Positions 53,153-64,000 of a stretch of DNA of 64,000 nt are shown here, one piece after another (the stretch's first letter is position 1; each line of letters starts with the position of its first letter). A program made the position numbers and the translations under genes. Location of the stretch: positions 434,001-498,000 of the forward strand of contig NZ_JADOVH010000001.1 in NCBI RefSeq assembly GCF_015751965.1, given 5' to 3'. Source of the stretch: Frigoribacterium sp. CG_9.8 (GTDB taxonomy: Bacteria > Actinomycetota > Actinomycetes > Actinomycetales > Microbacteriaceae). The notes below the pieces were generated by a model, which saw nothing but the letters and a program-made list of their open reading frames with translations, did not search any database and was not told the DNA's origin.

Positions 53153-54142
53153 CTACTCGCGCGGCCGTCGCAGGTGCTCGCGTGTGAGGGCATCCATTTC
53201 ATCGTCGGTCAAAGCGTCGAGCGCCTTCGCTTCCGAGCGGTCGATGCGGGACCAGCGCACAAACAGCAGAATCAGCACCGGCACATCGGCGACTTCGGCG
53301 ATGAACCAGAGCAGGTCTCCCGAAAGATGCTGGTCGTGATATGCCGAAGGGAACCAGGCTGGCAGCGCACCGGCGGCCTGCCCGAGCCCATCGAGTATGT
53401 GGTTGTTCAGCCGAAGAAGGATGCCCGGGATCGCGTCGACGACCAACTCCACAAAAACCAGCAGGAACTCCACCGTGATGAAGAAGCTCGTGCGCTGGGT
53501 CGTGTTCTCGATGATCGGCAGCACCATCAGCAGGCCCATTTGGGGCACAGCCACCGTGAGCACACTGCCAGCAAACGAACTCTCGCGCAGGCTGCCAGCG
53601 AGCGGCGTGAGAAACACCGAGAAGGCCACGAGGGCGAACAGCGGTGCGAACACAGCATTACCGGCCAGCCGAACGGGCCAGGATCCGAGAACAGTATTCA
53701 TTCTCCTCAGGGATCCTCCGGTGAGCACGAGTCGTGCGAGTGCGACGGGAGCACCCATGCTCAGCAAGCCGGGCACGGCAAACAGAAGCAGGGCAATGCG
53801 GGTCGTGAATGCCCACCGCATGTCGGTGCTCCACACACCAAGAAATCCCAGATTCACGACGGCGAATGACCCGAGGCCGAGTGCGAAGAACCAGATGATG
53901 CGGATGCCCGGCCAGACGATATTTCGCCGGCGCAGCGACATCACGCCCGCGATGTACAGCCCACCGGCTAGCACGATGACGATGACCGAGACGACGTCGA
54001 ACCGCCAGGTGCTGAGAACGACGACGACGGATGGCGTGGCTGGCTCGATTCGGCAAGGTGGAGGTGTGGAGGTACGGGCTGCTCGAAGTCTGCCACGCCA
54101 TGCCGACAGCCCGCCCGCCCTCACGCACAGCCCGCCCCGCAT
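53153..54142 (-). CDS. CtaG-like cytochrome c oxidase assembly membrane protein
   Basis: A multi-helix membrane protein of up to 329 aa. Segments such as FDVVSVIVIVLAGGLYIAGV, WFFALGLGSFAVVNLGFLGV and HLSGDLLWFIAEVADVPVLI fit the caa3-type CtaG family (DUF1404-like). This family inserts copper into cytochrome oxidase. The first 45 residues (Arg/Pro-rich) are not typical and the true start may lie further in; ATG 54142 and GTG 54124 are the only good candidates. It is convergent with gltX. Confidence 0.7.
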   Translation of the reverse strand: MRGGLCVRAGGLSAWRGRLRAARTSTPPPCRIEPATPSVVVVLSTWRFDVVSVIVIVLAGGLYIAGVMSLRRRNIVWPGIRIIWFFALGLGSFAVVNLGFLGVWSTDMRWAFTTRIALLLFAVPGLLSMGAPVALARLVLTGGSLRRMNTVLGSWPVRLAGNAVFAPLFALVAFSVFLTPLAGSLRESSFAGSVLTVAVPQMGLLMVLPIIENTTQRTSFFITVEFLLVFVELVVDAIPGILLRLNNHILDGLGQAAGALPAWFPSAYHDQHLSGDLLWFIAEVADVPVLILLFVRWSRIDRSEAKALDALTDDEMDALTREHLRRPRE

Positions 54143-54203
54143 TTGGGCGACCCCCCACCCGTAGGTTAGAGTGACGAGTCGACCCGGTTCGCGCTGGGCA
54201 CGG

Positions 54204-54275
54204 TGGGGTATGGTGTAATTGGCAACACGGAAGATTCTGATTCTTTTGTTCTTGGTTCGAGTCCAGGTACCCCAG
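54204..54275 (+). tRNA. tRNA-Gln (CUG anticodon)
   Basis: A 72-base cloverleaf. The acceptor stem is TGGGGTA/TACCCCA with discriminator G. The anticodon loop is TTCTGAT (anticodon CTG, reading CAG). The T-arm holds GGTTCGAGTCC. The 3' CCA is not encoded. A terminator hairpin follows immediately. Confidence 0.95.
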
Positions 54276-54281
54276 CTTGAT

Positions 54282-54309
54282 GGCCCGGTCCTCGGGCCTT
54301 TTGTTTTTT
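54282..54309 (+). terminator. Rho-independent terminator after tRNA-Gln
   Basis: GGCCCG and CGGGCC form a 6-bp stem around a 5-base loop, followed by TTTTGTTTTTT. This is a textbook intrinsic terminator. The 54310-54452 spacer shows no gene. Confidence 0.88.
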
Positions 54310-54452
54310 ACGGGTGACATGCTGGTTTCGCCTCGTCGAGGCCAACTCCAACTGCTCACTGATCTGCGATTCGAACATCGGCATGGATATCGCTGGCCAT
54401 CGCCCGGCCAGGGGTGGTGCAGCCACCACAATCCGACCTGCGTGCATCGCCC

Positions 54453-55583
54453 TCATTGCGGCGGGAGCAAAACGATGTTGCCCACGTGGCGTTTGTCCAA
54501 AAAATCGCGCTGTGCCGCGACGATCTCGCTCATGGGATAGGTGCGCTCGAGCAGTGGTCGGATCTCACCGCGTTCGACGTACGACACCACGTCAGTAAAA
54601 ACATGCTCATCCCAGGCGGTGCAGCCGATGAGACGCAGATCCGCCAAGTACAGGGCCTGTAGGTCGAGTTCGACGATGGGGCCAGCGATCGCACCCGACG
54701 TCACATAAACACCTCCGCGGCGGAGCACCGCGAGCATCCCACCAAAACCGCTGCCTGCGACATTGTCGATCACAACGTCGACGCTCTTGGCACCAAGCTC
54801 CAACACGGGGTCCTGCCCCCGCTCGAGAACCTCATCGGCACCAATTTCGATGACGCGCGCGCGTTTCGCGGCGCTCGCGATCCCGATGACGTAGGCGCCA
54901 CGTCGTTTTGCGAGCTGCACCACGGCCGATCCCACGCCCCCGGACGCCCCGGACACGAGCACACGCGTTCCTTTCGTGATCCCGGCACGGCTCACCATGT
55001 TTTCTGCGGTGCCGTAGGCACAGGGAATTGTTGCCAGCTCGGCATCGCTCCACGTGCTCTGAATCGGGAACACATCGCGGGCGCGGGCCACGGTGAATTG
55101 TGCGAATGCGCCGTCACGATCAGAACCGAGCCACTCCGTGTCGCGTGTGTCTTCCCGGCCAAGAGCCATGCACGAGCGAATGAGCACGCGGGCACCCACG
55201 ATGGCCTCGTCGACTCCGGCGCCCACCGCGACGACACGGCCACAGCAGTCTGCGCCCTGGATGAGTGGAAACGGTGTTGTCGCATTCCAGCCGCCGTCGG
55301 TGCGATCTGCCCTGTCGTCATTCATCGAGTTGTCACCCAGTGCGACGAATGATTCGTTGGTTGCAGTCGACACCTGAGACGAATACCAGCCGAGTCGGGT
55401 GTTGATGTCGGTGTTGTTCACGCCTGCCGCGAGCACCAGAACAAGGACTTCTCCGGGTCCGGCCGCCGGCCTGGGCACTTCGCCAAGCACCAGTTGTTCG
55501 AAGCCACCAACGCCCACGGTGATGACGGCAGTCATGGTGGATGAGTTCGCGTGGCTGGCCTGAGTACCCGGCTGTTGGCTCAT
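54453..55583 (-). CDS. Zinc-type alcohol dehydrogenase / quinone oxidoreductase
   Basis: A 376-aa MDR-superfamily dehydrogenase. The N-terminal GroES-like domain holds LAAGVNNTDINTRLGWYSS and GADCCGRVVAVGAGVDE. The Rossmann domain holds VLVSGASGGVGSAVVQLAKRRG and AGSGFGGMLAVLRRGG. It lacks the usual catalytic and structural zinc cysteines, as in the quinone-reductase branch. The ATG at 55583 was preferred over 55535, but neither has a clear ribosome site. The substrate is unknown. It is divergent from the HAD gene. Confidence 0.85.
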   Translation of the reverse strand: MSQQPGTQASHANSSTMTAVITVGVGGFEQLVLGEVPRPAAGPGEVLVLVLAAGVNNTDINTRLGWYSSQVSTATNESFVALGDNSMNDDRADRTDGGWNATTPFPLIQGADCCGRVVAVGAGVDEAIVGARVLIRSCMALGREDTRDTEWLGSDRDGAFAQFTVARARDVFPIQSTWSDAELATIPCAYGTAENMVSRAGITKGTRVLVSGASGGVGSAVVQLAKRRGAYVIGIASAAKRARVIEIGADEVLERGQDPVLELGAKSVDVVIDNVAGSGFGGMLAVLRRGGVYVTSGAIAGPIVELDLQALYLADLRLIGCTAWDEHVFTDVVSYVERGEIRPLLERTYPMSEIVAAQRDFLDKRHVGNIVLLPPQ

Positions 55584-55656
55584 GACTACAGTCTTGCAGC
55601 CAGCGATCTCGTTTCCGTGGCGGGTGGCATTGGTCGGCACGAGGGACGTTGCCGCG

Positions 55657-55738
55657 ATCTTCCCCAAGCCATCAAGCCCCAAGCCACCACGCCACCAAGC
55701 CCCAAAGCCACCACGACCCCAAGCCACCACTTCATAAT
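55657..55738 (+). repeat. Intergenic CCAAGCCACCA tandem repeat
   Basis: The spacer between the dehydrogenase and the HAD gene contains five or more imperfect copies of CCAAGCCACCA and CCAAGCCCCAA. Unit length is about 11 bp. It would lie between the two divergent promoters. Confidence 0.7.
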
Positions 55739-55780
55739 GCCGCAATCGCACCGTGCGGAATTGCGTGACACACTGGCAGC

Positions 55781-56488
55781 ATGACGGCGCCAACGACGAT
55801 CGAACATCCGACCACCGGCATCCGAGGGGTCGTTTTCGACGTCAACGAGACGCTGTCAGATCTGCGCCCGATGGCGGATGCTTTTGAGGCGGTGGGTGCA
55901 CCGGGATCGCTCGCGAAGACCTGGTTCGCCGGGGTGCTTCGGGACGGATTCGCCCTGTCTACGGTGGGAGAAAGCGCGCGCTTTGTGACGATCGCAGAGC
56001 TGCAGTTGCGGGTGGTGCTCCACTCAGTTGCGCTGCGTTTATCGCTCGACGAGGCCGTGGAGTCGATCCTGCAGAAGCTGAAAAACCTGTCGCTGCATCC
56101 CGATGTCGTCGATGGGGTTCGGGCACTGACCGGGGACGGGTTGCAACTGTTGACGCTGAGCAACGGGTCGAGCGATCTCGCCGCACGGCTCTGTGCCGAC
56201 GCGAGTGTGCGGGCAGAGTTCTCTCATCTGCTGTCGGTCGAGGATGCACCCCTGTGGAAACCCGCAGCACAGGCGTACCGTTTCGCCTCCGAGGCCTCCG
56301 GGCTCGCACTGGGAGAACTGCTGCTGGTAGCCGTTCACCCGTGGGACATTCATGGGGCCAGTCGAGCGGGGATGCAGACCGCGTGGGTCAATCGCACCGG
56401 CGAACCGTATCCGACCTATTTCGATACTCCTGATATAACGTTGGATTCCGTATCCGGGCTGGCCGACGCCATCCGCTTAACCCGCTGA
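55781..56488 (+). CDS. HAD hydrolase, haloacid dehalogenase type II
   Basis: A 235-aa HAD enzyme. Motif I is VVFDVNETLSDL (nucleophile Asp in the FDVNETL form typical of L-2-haloacid dehalogenase), motif II is LLTLSNGSS, and the Lys motif is LWKPAAQAYRFA. The usual fourth motif is changed: AVHPWDIHGASRAGM has VHPWD where VGNNxWD-like sequence is common. The ATG at 55781 begins the protein. Whether the substrate is a haloacid or a phosphate ester is open. Confidence 0.85.
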   Translation: MTAPTTIEHPTTGIRGVVFDVNETLSDLRPMADAFEAVGAPGSLAKTWFAGVLRDGFALSTVGESARFVTIAELQLRVVLHSVALRLSLDEAVESILQKLKNLSLHPDVVDGVRALTGDGLQLLTLSNGSSDLAARLCADASVRAEFSHLLSVEDAPLWKPAAQAYRFASEASGLALGELLLVAVHPWDIHGASRAGMQTAWVNRTGEPYPTYFDTPDITLDSVSGLADAIRLTR

Positions 56489-56524
56489 AACAGCGGTGTC
56501 TTTCTTCCCCAAAGGAGTGGTTTT

Positions 56525-57553
56525 GTGAGCGCAACGTGGCCAGTGACCCAGGGTGTTTTCCTGCTCGGCGATCTCGAGGTTGAGCTCGGGGGAACGATAA
56601 AGGATGCCCAGCTCACCTGGCAGGTGCACGGCACCCTGAATGAGGCGCGCGACAACGTGATCGTCTACCCGTGCAGCTACACCGCTACCCACGACGACCT
56701 GGCCTGGCTGATCGGGCCAGGGAAGGTGCTCGATCCCACCGAGTGGTTCATCATCGTGCCCGACATGTTCGCCAACGGGGTCTCGTCGAGCCCGTCACAG
56801 CCCTCGAATCATGACGACTACCCGGGTGCAGTGACGATGGCCGATAACGTGCGGGCGCAGTACCGCCTTGTGACGGAGCACTTCGGTGTGACGCGAGTCG
56901 CAGCTACATACGGTTTTTCGATGGGTGCAGGTCAGGCCTACCACTGGGCGGCGCTGTTTCCTGACTTCGTGGAACGGGCGATCATCGTGTGTGGAAGCAG
57001 CCGAACGTCGATCCACAACCGCGTGTTCCTCTCGGGGTTGCTGCGGATTCTGGAGGCGGCTCCGCAATACGAAGGTGGCGGACGGTTCAGCTCGGAGCCG
57101 ACCCTGGCGCTCACCGCATTCGGACACGTCTATGCCGGCTGGGGACTCAGCCAGGACTTTTACCGCGAGCGCCTGTTTGAGACCGCACTCGGTGCCCCCG
57201 ATCTGGAGACGTTCCTTCACACCGACTGGGCGGAGTCATTCGCACAGATCCGGGCGGCCGACCTCTACGCTTCAGCGGTCACCTGGCAGGAGGCCGACAT
57301 CAGCCGGGGTGCGATGTACGACGGTGATCTCGCTGCGGCGCTCGCCGGAATTCAGGCGAGAGTTCTCCTGATGCCGAGTGAAACCGACCTGTATTTCCGT
57401 GTCGCCGATAACGAAGCCGAGCTGGAGCACCTGCGCCACGGCACGCTCGCCGTCATCCCCAGCATCTGGGGCCACCGCGCCGGAAGCCCCGAGGGCATCC
57501 CCGATGATCTGGCCTTCCTCACGCGGCACGTGCGGGAGTGGCTGGCATCCTGA
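56525..57553 (+). CDS. Alpha/beta hydrolase of the homoserine acetyltransferase-like group
   Basis: A 342-aa alpha/beta hydrolase resembling MetX. The N-terminal strands run from LEVELGGTIKDAQLTWQV to VIVYPCSYTATHDDLAW (oxyanion region). The nucleophile is in ATYGFSMGAGQAYHWA. The Asp/His pair is in SETDLYF and IWGHRAGSPEG. It lacks the longer lid of true MetX, so a hydrolase role is likely. The start is GTG at 56525, with AAAGGAGTGG upstream. A short spacer separates it from the thiamin riboswitch. Confidence 0.82.
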   Translation: MSATWPVTQGVFLLGDLEVELGGTIKDAQLTWQVHGTLNEARDNVIVYPCSYTATHDDLAWLIGPGKVLDPTEWFIIVPDMFANGVSSSPSQPSNHDDYPGAVTMADNVRAQYRLVTEHFGVTRVAATYGFSMGAGQAYHWAALFPDFVERAIIVCGSSRTSIHNRVFLSGLLRILEAAPQYEGGGRFSSEPTLALTAFGHVYAGWGLSQDFYRERLFETALGAPDLETFLHTDWAESFAQIRAADLYASAVTWQEADISRGAMYDGDLAAALAGIQARVLLMPSETDLYFRVADNEAELEHLRHGTLAVIPSIWGHRAGSPEGIPDDLAFLTRHVREWLAS

Positions 57554-57643
57554 CCTGGCGTGCCTTCCTGACCGGCCACGCCTTCCTGAGGGTAGACCCG
57601 GCCCCCAACGGATGATCATCGCCTATCGTCTAGGCTGATTTTT

Positions 57644-57722
57644 GACACGGGGTGCTCGCCGATTGGTGGGCTGAGATCCATACCCGTCGAACCTGTCTAG
57701 TTAGCACTAGCGAAGGGATGTC
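57644..57722 (+). ncRNA. TPP riboswitch (THI element)
   Basis: Classic thiamin-pyrophosphate aptamer order: GACACGGGGTGCTC, GGGCTGAGAT with the conserved CUGAGA bulge, ACCCGTCGAACCTG and CTAGCGAAGGGATG. The closing P1 pairs GACA with TGTC. The element overlaps the ribosome site GAAGGGA of thiD-tenA, 8 bases before its ATG, so thiamin pyrophosphate should block translation start. Confidence 0.95.
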
Positions 57723-57726
57723 GCGC

Positions 57727-59382
57727 ATGTTGACGCAAGCCTCTGGCCTCGAACCGACCGGCCTCGAACCGACCGGCCTCGAACCGACTGGCCACGAACC
57801 GACCGGCCTCGAACCGGCGCCCATCGAGACTCCGTCCAGCACCATCCGATTGCGCGCTCCATCGAAGGCTCTCGTTCTCCGGGCAATTCCCCGGGTGCTC
57901 AGCATCGCCGGTACCGACCCGACCGGCGGCGCTGGTATCCAGGCCGACCTGAAGAGCATCGCAGCCAACGGTGGCTACGGAATGGCGGTTGTCACCGCGT
58001 TGGTCGCCCAGAACACGATGGGCGTGCGGTCGGTGCACACCCCGCCGGTCGAATTCCTGCGCCAGCAACTGGATGCCGTCAGTGACGATGTCACCATCGA
58101 CGCTGTGAAGATCGGGATGCTCGCCGACATCGCCGTCATCCGCGAGGTTCGGTCCTGGCTCGAATCGACCAATCCGCCCCTTGTCGTGCTCGACCCTGTG
58201 ATGGTGGCCACCAGCGGCGACCGGCTGCTCGAGCCATCCGCCGAGCAGGCGCTGCGCGATCTGATCCCACTCGTCGATCTGGTGACCCCCAACATCCCGG
58301 AACTGGCTGCGCTCCTGCAGGAATCACCGGCATCCGATTGGGCTGCCGCACTCGAACAGGGCAAACGGCTCTCAACCAGAACCGGAGTCACCGTGCTGGT
58401 CAAGGGGGGTCATATCGTGAGCGGCACCTGTGCGGACGCCCTGGTGAACACCCACGGGCTGTTGCCGCAGACGGTAGTGGAGTTCTCCTCCGCCCGGGTC
58501 GAGACACGCAACACCCATGGAACAGGATGCTCGCTCTCCTCGGCCCTCGCCACCGTGCAGGCCCGAACCGGCGACTGGTCCCGGTCGCTGGAGGAGGTGA
58601 AGGCGTGGCTGGATGACTCCCTCGAGCACGCCGATGAGCTCGGGGTTGGTGCGGGCAATGGTCCGATCCACCACTTTCATCGCATCTTCGCCGATCGGGC
58701 TTCGCTCAGCGCGCATCGCTCTCCCGTCGGTGCCGAGTTCAGCGGCATGCTCTGGGCTGACATCGAGGGCATCCGGCGGGCCATTTTTGACCTTCCGTTC
58801 ATTGAAGCGCTGGGCGATGGCAGTCTCGAGCGCCACCAGTTCGCGTACTACCTGGCCCAGGATGCGCTCTACCTGAGTGCATACTCCCGCGCTCTCGCCC
58901 GTGCGAGCGCTCTCGCGGGCTCCGATACGGAGCAACGGTTTTGGGCCACTGCGGCGCATTACTGCCTGGATGTCGAGGCAGAGCTGCATCGCAACTGGCT
59001 CGGTACCGAACCGGTGCCACCGGTCGGACCGGTAACAAAAAGCTACGTCGACCATCTGCTCGCCGTCAGCGCGCAGGGCAGCTACGCAGTACTAGTCGCG
59101 GCCCTGCTTCCCTGTTACTGGCTCTATGCGGATGTCGGCAGCCGACTGCACTCCGAGTTCCTAGCCCGAACCACAGGGACGGCTCATCCCTACGCCGCCT
59201 GGCTCGAGACCTATGCCGACGAGGATTTTGCCGCGGCGACTCGGGAGGCGATCTGCATCACCGACGCGGCTGCCCGGGCGGGTTCCGCGGCGGAGCGGGC
59301 CGCGATGCGCACCGCCTTCGCCCAGTCGTCGCAATATGAGCTGGACTTTTTCGATGCGCCACGGGTGCACGCTCGTGCCTGA
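57727..59382 (+). CDS. thiD: Bifunctional HMP(-P) kinase and TenA-like protein (ThiD-TenA)
   Basis: A 551-aa fusion. Residues about 58-315 are ThiD, which phosphorylates hydroxymethylpyrimidine twice ([48 protein letters not shown]). Residues about 345-550 are TenA (aminopyrimidine aminohydrolase/thiaminase II fold) with the catalytic-Cys segment [12 protein letters not shown]. The N-terminal 50 residues include five copies of GLEPT from a 15-bp repeat (57745-57819) and are not part of either domain. The ATG at 57727 is set by the riboswitch ribosome site. No thiC is nearby, so pyrimidine salvage is likely. Confidence 0.93.
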   Translation: MLTQASGLEPTGLEPTGLEPTGHEPTGLEPAPIETPSSTIRLRAPSKALVLRAIPRVLSIAGTDPTGGAGIQADLKSIAANGGYGMAVVTALVAQNTMGVRSVHTPPVEFLRQQLDAVSDDVTIDAVKIGMLADIAVIREVRSWLESTNPPLVVLDPVMVATSGDRLLEPSAEQALRDLIPLVDLVTPNIPELAALLQESPASDWAAALEQGKRLSTRTGVTVLVKGGHIVSGTCADALVNTHGLLPQTVVEFSSARVETRNTHGTGCSLSSALATVQARTGDWSRSLEEVKAWLDDSLEHADELGVGAGNGPIHHFHRIFADRASLSAHRSPVGAEFSGMLWADIEGIRRAIFDLPFIEALGDGSLERHQFAYYLAQDALYLSAYSRALARASALAGSDTEQRFWATAAHYCLDVEAELHRNWLGTEPVPPVGPVTKSYVDHLLAVSAQGSYAVLVAALLPCYWLYADVGSRLHSEFLARTTGTAHPYAAWLETYADEDFAAATREAICITDAAARAGSAAERAAMRTAFAQSSQYELDFFDAPRVHARA

Positions 59383-59401
59383 GAGTTCGCGGGGTGTCCA
59401 C

Positions 59402-60055
59402 TCAGCCGAGAGGCGGCAGCGCGGCGAGGATGCTTCGTGCTGCCTCGGCCGGATCAGCTGCCTCGGTGATCGCTCGCACGACGACAACACGCGAGGCTCC
59501 GGCATCCACCACCTGGCTGATGTTGCCGAGGTCGATGCCACCGATCGCAAACCAGGGCAGCGTGCTTTCGTCAGTGCGAACACGCTCTGCCGCGTACCGC
59601 ACCAGTTCGAGACCGACCGCGGCGCGGCCGGGTTTGGTCGGAGTGGCCCAGACCGGACCGACGCAGAAGTAGTCCAATCCGCTGGCTGCCAGCGCGGCCT
59701 CGATCTGCTCGGGGCTGTGGCTGGACATGCCGATCGATGTCGACGGATCGACCAAGCGCCGCGCCGAAGCAAGGGGCAGATCGAGTTGCCCGATGTGAAA
59801 TACCGGGGCTTGGCTCAGCACCGCGATGTCCGCCCGGTCATTCACCGCCCAGAGTCGGCCGTGGCGCTCCGCCACCGATCGCAGTGTCTCGAGCAGCTCG
59901 AGCTCCTGCGCGGCTTCAATGCTCTTATCGCGCAGCTGGATGATGTCGACACCGCCACTAAATGCGGCATCCAGAAAGTCGGCGAAGTCTCCCTGGCGAA
60001 TTCTGGCGTCGGTGCACAGGTAGAGGCGGGCGTGATCGAAGCGCATTTTTCCCAT
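59402..60055 (-). CDS. thiE: Thiamin-phosphate synthase ThiE (opposite strand)
   Basis: A 217-aa TIM-barrel enzyme that joins the pyrimidine and thiazole phosphates. Landmarks are [19 protein letters not shown] (conserved Arg-Asp-Lys), [17 protein letters not shown] (phosphate site) and IGGIDLGNI. It runs against thiD-tenA and thiO, its ends 19 and 29 bases from theirs. Its start is ATG 60055 or 60046. It has no riboswitch of its own that I can see. Confidence 0.93.
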   Translation of the reverse strand: MGKMRFDHARLYLCTDARIRQGDFADFLDAAFSGGVDIIQLRDKSIEAAQELELLETLRSVAERHGRLWAVNDRADIAVLSQAPVFHIGQLDLPLASARRLVDPSTSIGMSSHSPEQIEAALAASGLDYFCVGPVWATPTKPGRAAVGLELVRYAAERVRTDESTLPWFAIGGIDLGNISQVVDAGASRVVVVRAITEAADPAEAARSILAALPPLG

Positions 60056-60084
60056 GCTACGGGCGATCAGTGGAGAAAGATCTC

Positions 60085-61408
60085 ATGATCGCTCGTCACA
60101 ATCCCGTCGATGTCGTGGTGGTCGATGTCGTGGTGGTCGGTGCCGGCGTCATCGGCCTTGGAATCGCCCACACGCTCGCACAATCCGGTCGTTCGGTCAC
60201 CGTCGTCGATGCCCAACCCGCCTCCGGCGCAACTTATGCCGCTGCAGGCATGCTCGCCCCGGTGAGTGAATTCCACTATCAGGAAGAGCATCTGCTCGAG
60301 TTGATGCGAGCCTCGGCAGCGCTGTATCCGGAGTTCATCGCCTCGCTTGGCCTGGCGGATGCGGCTGACGCCGGCTATGTGCGGTCGAAGACGATCAGCG
60401 TCGGCTTCGATTCGGGCGATCGCGCGGCCCTCAGCGATCTTCGCGCGGTTCAGGTCGCCAACGGGCTGGCCGTCGAGCCGTTGACGATTCGTGAGGTTCG
60501 CACTCTGGAGCCGATGCTGAGTCCACGGTTGTCGGTCGCCTACAGCATCGAGCACGATCACCAGGTGGATCCGCGGCGGCTCACGGCCTGTTTGCGACAG
60601 GCGATCGAAGGTGTGAACGGCACGGCGACCGGCACCGCGACCGGCACTGCGACCGGCACTGCGACCGGCACCGCGATCTTGCAGAATGCGGTCGCGCTGC
60701 TGCACGAGCATCCGCTGGATCTCACCTCCCGCGTCATCGGCGTCGTGCTCGACGATGGTTCCGAGGTGCGCGCCGGTGACGTGATTCTGGCCAATGGTCT
60801 CGCCGCAGCGACCATCGCCGGGCTGCCACACTGGCTCGACCTGTCGCTGCGACCGGTCTTCGGCGACATCCTGCGACTGCGCGTACCGGATCAGTTACGG
60901 CCGCTCATCACCGCCACTGTGCGTGGTCTGGTGCGCGGCATCCCGATCTATCTCGTACCGCGAAACGATGGCACGATCGTGATCGGAGCGACCCAGCGTG
61001 AAGACGGGTCACCGGCCGTGTCGGCGGGTGGGGTGTATCAGCTGTTGCGAGACGCGCAAGAACTTATACCGGCGGTCGCCGAACTGGAACTGATCGAGAT
61101 GACCGCTCGCGCCAGGCCGGGAACACCGGATAACGCTCCTCTCGTCGGTCGGGTGGACGGCATAGCAGGGCTGGTCATCGCCACTGGATTCTTTCGCCAT
61201 GGCGTGCTTCTCACCCCGATCGCAGCTCAGATCTGCCGGGAAATTCTGGACGGCGGGGCGGATGACCGGTGGGCGCAGTTCCGGCCCGACCGCTTCTCCG
61301 TGTCAGGCCACCGCAGCCCGGCCACCGCATCAGGAACCACTGCATCAGGAACCACTGCATCACGAACCCCCGCATTACGAACCCCCGATGTGCCGATGGA
61401 AAGAGCTC

Positions 61409-61416
<8 letters not shown>
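60085..61416 (+). CDS. thiO: Glycine oxidase ThiO
   Basis: A 443-aa FAD amine oxidase that makes iminoglycine for thiazole synthesis. The FAD motif is VVVGAGVIGLGIAHTLAQSG (residues 16-35), with GATYAAAGMLAP and the C-terminal ATGFFRHGVLLTP. Two repeat stretches are inserted: five TATG units from a 12-bp repeat near residue 182 (60618-60677), and a TASGT-type tail at the C-terminus (61319-61380). The ATG at 60085 follows GGAGAAAGA. The stop overlaps the thiS start. Confidence 0.92.
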
Positions 61417-63698
<2,282 letters not shown>

Positions 63699-63724
63699 AG
63701 TTCGGGCATTCGGTCGCAGCGTAT

Positions 63725-64000
63725 TTAAAACCGGATGAAAGCAGGGATCGCCGCCACGACTAGAGCTCCGGCGATGAGCACTGTGTCGTTCCACCTCCAC
63801 AGTGCGGGCTCCGCCCAGGTGCGGGGATTATTTCCCGCCCTGGCGGTGGAGAACCCGCGCGCGTCCATCGCCACTGACATCCGGCCGGCTGTATAAAGCG
63901 AGTGCACGAGGAGGGCGCCGGTGAGAGCGGCAAACTCTCGTACTCGGGCGCGGGGCGAGCGGGATCCATCGAGTCCCCGAATCCGGCGTGACTGTTGCAG
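63725..64000 (-). CDS. EcfT/CbiQ-type transporter protein, C-terminal part (5' end outside window)
   Basis: The frame is open through the right edge, so this is the last 91 residues of a larger gene. REFAALTGALLVHSLYTAGR followed by MSVAMDARGF matches the EcfT coupling-protein end, where an AMxARG motif contacts the ATPases. A last hydrophobic segment (VLIAGALVVAAIPAFI) closes the protein. Next to thiamin genes, an ECF-type importer for hydroxymethylpyrimidine or thiamin (YkoEDC-like) is likely. It is convergent with thiF. Confidence 0.75.
   Translation of the reverse strand: MQQSRRIRGLDGSRSPRARVREFAALTGALLVHSLYTAGRMSVAMDARGFSTARAGNNPRTWAEPALWRWNDTVLIAGALVVAAIPAFIRF

Noticed and set aside
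54142-54203. tRNA gene as an integration site for a mobile island
   Set aside because: No repeated tRNA 3' end and no integrase are found in the flanking sequence of the window.

Overview
The window comes from a high-GC actinobacterium, most likely of the family Microbacteriaceae. The reasons are the GC-rich third codon positions, the many 1-, 4- and 8-base start/stop overlaps, GTG and TTG starts, and the run ilvD-ilvB-ilvN-ilvC ... serA-leuB-ilvE-FAH-gltX with a tRNA-Gln. The species cannot be named from the sequence. No transposase, integrase, rRNA or CRISPR array is present.

Layout. (1) 1-7.2 kb: the 3' part of otsA, then otsB (trehalose), then ilvD, ilvB, ilvN and ilvC (branched-chain amino acids), closed by a clear hairpin. 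(2) 7.2-25.8 kb: a molybdenum block. It holds a sulfite-oxidase-like Mo protein with a flavin reductase, moaA-moaD, moaE, a moaC-moaB fusion, moeA, an E1-rhodanese protein, a Mo-responsive regulator with modABC, and a MocA-type nucleotidyltransferase. Inside it sit a PHO-box-controlled alkaline phosphatase and an SMR exporter preceded by a convincing guanidine-III riboswitch. (3) 22-41.5 kb: nitrogen and purine scavenging. It holds an AtzH-amidase fusion, guanine deaminase, a long operon (cyclic amidohydrolase, ABC transporter, FAD oxidase, creatininase-family protein, PdxH-like protein) with a GlnR-like box upstream, a second amidohydrolase that has lost metal ligands, XdhC, and a two-gene xanthine dehydrogenase. 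The Mo genes of block 2 would supply the cofactor for the dehydrogenase. (4) 41.5-53 kb: mtlD, small membrane proteins, serA, leuB, ilvE, a FAH-family hydrolase, a YeiH-type transporter, a PadR/HAAS pair flanked by inverted copies of one palindromic repeat, and gltX. (5) 53-64 kb: a CtaG-like membrane protein, tRNA-Gln(CUG), a quinone-reductase-like dehydrogenase, a HAD dehalogenase, an alpha/beta hydrolase, then thiamin synthesis: TPP riboswitch, thiD-tenA fusion, thiE on the opposite strand, thiO, thiS, thiG, thiF, and the end of an EcfT-type transporter gene.

How it works together. Guanine deaminase, xanthine dehydrogenase and its maturation factor form a guanine-to-xanthine-to-urate route. 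The Mo uptake and cofactor genes support that route and the sulfite-oxidase-like enzyme. The 27.4-34.4 kb operon looks like uptake and ring opening of a nitrogen heterocycle whose identity cannot be read from sequence.

A second theme is repeats. At least nine genes carry short in-frame tandem repeats (units of 9, 12, 15 or 45 bp), and several spacers carry out-of-frame tandem repeats (8, 13 or 17 bp units). A third theme is readable regulation: guanidine-III and TPP riboswitches, a PHO box, a GlnR-like box and a PadR-type direct repeat.
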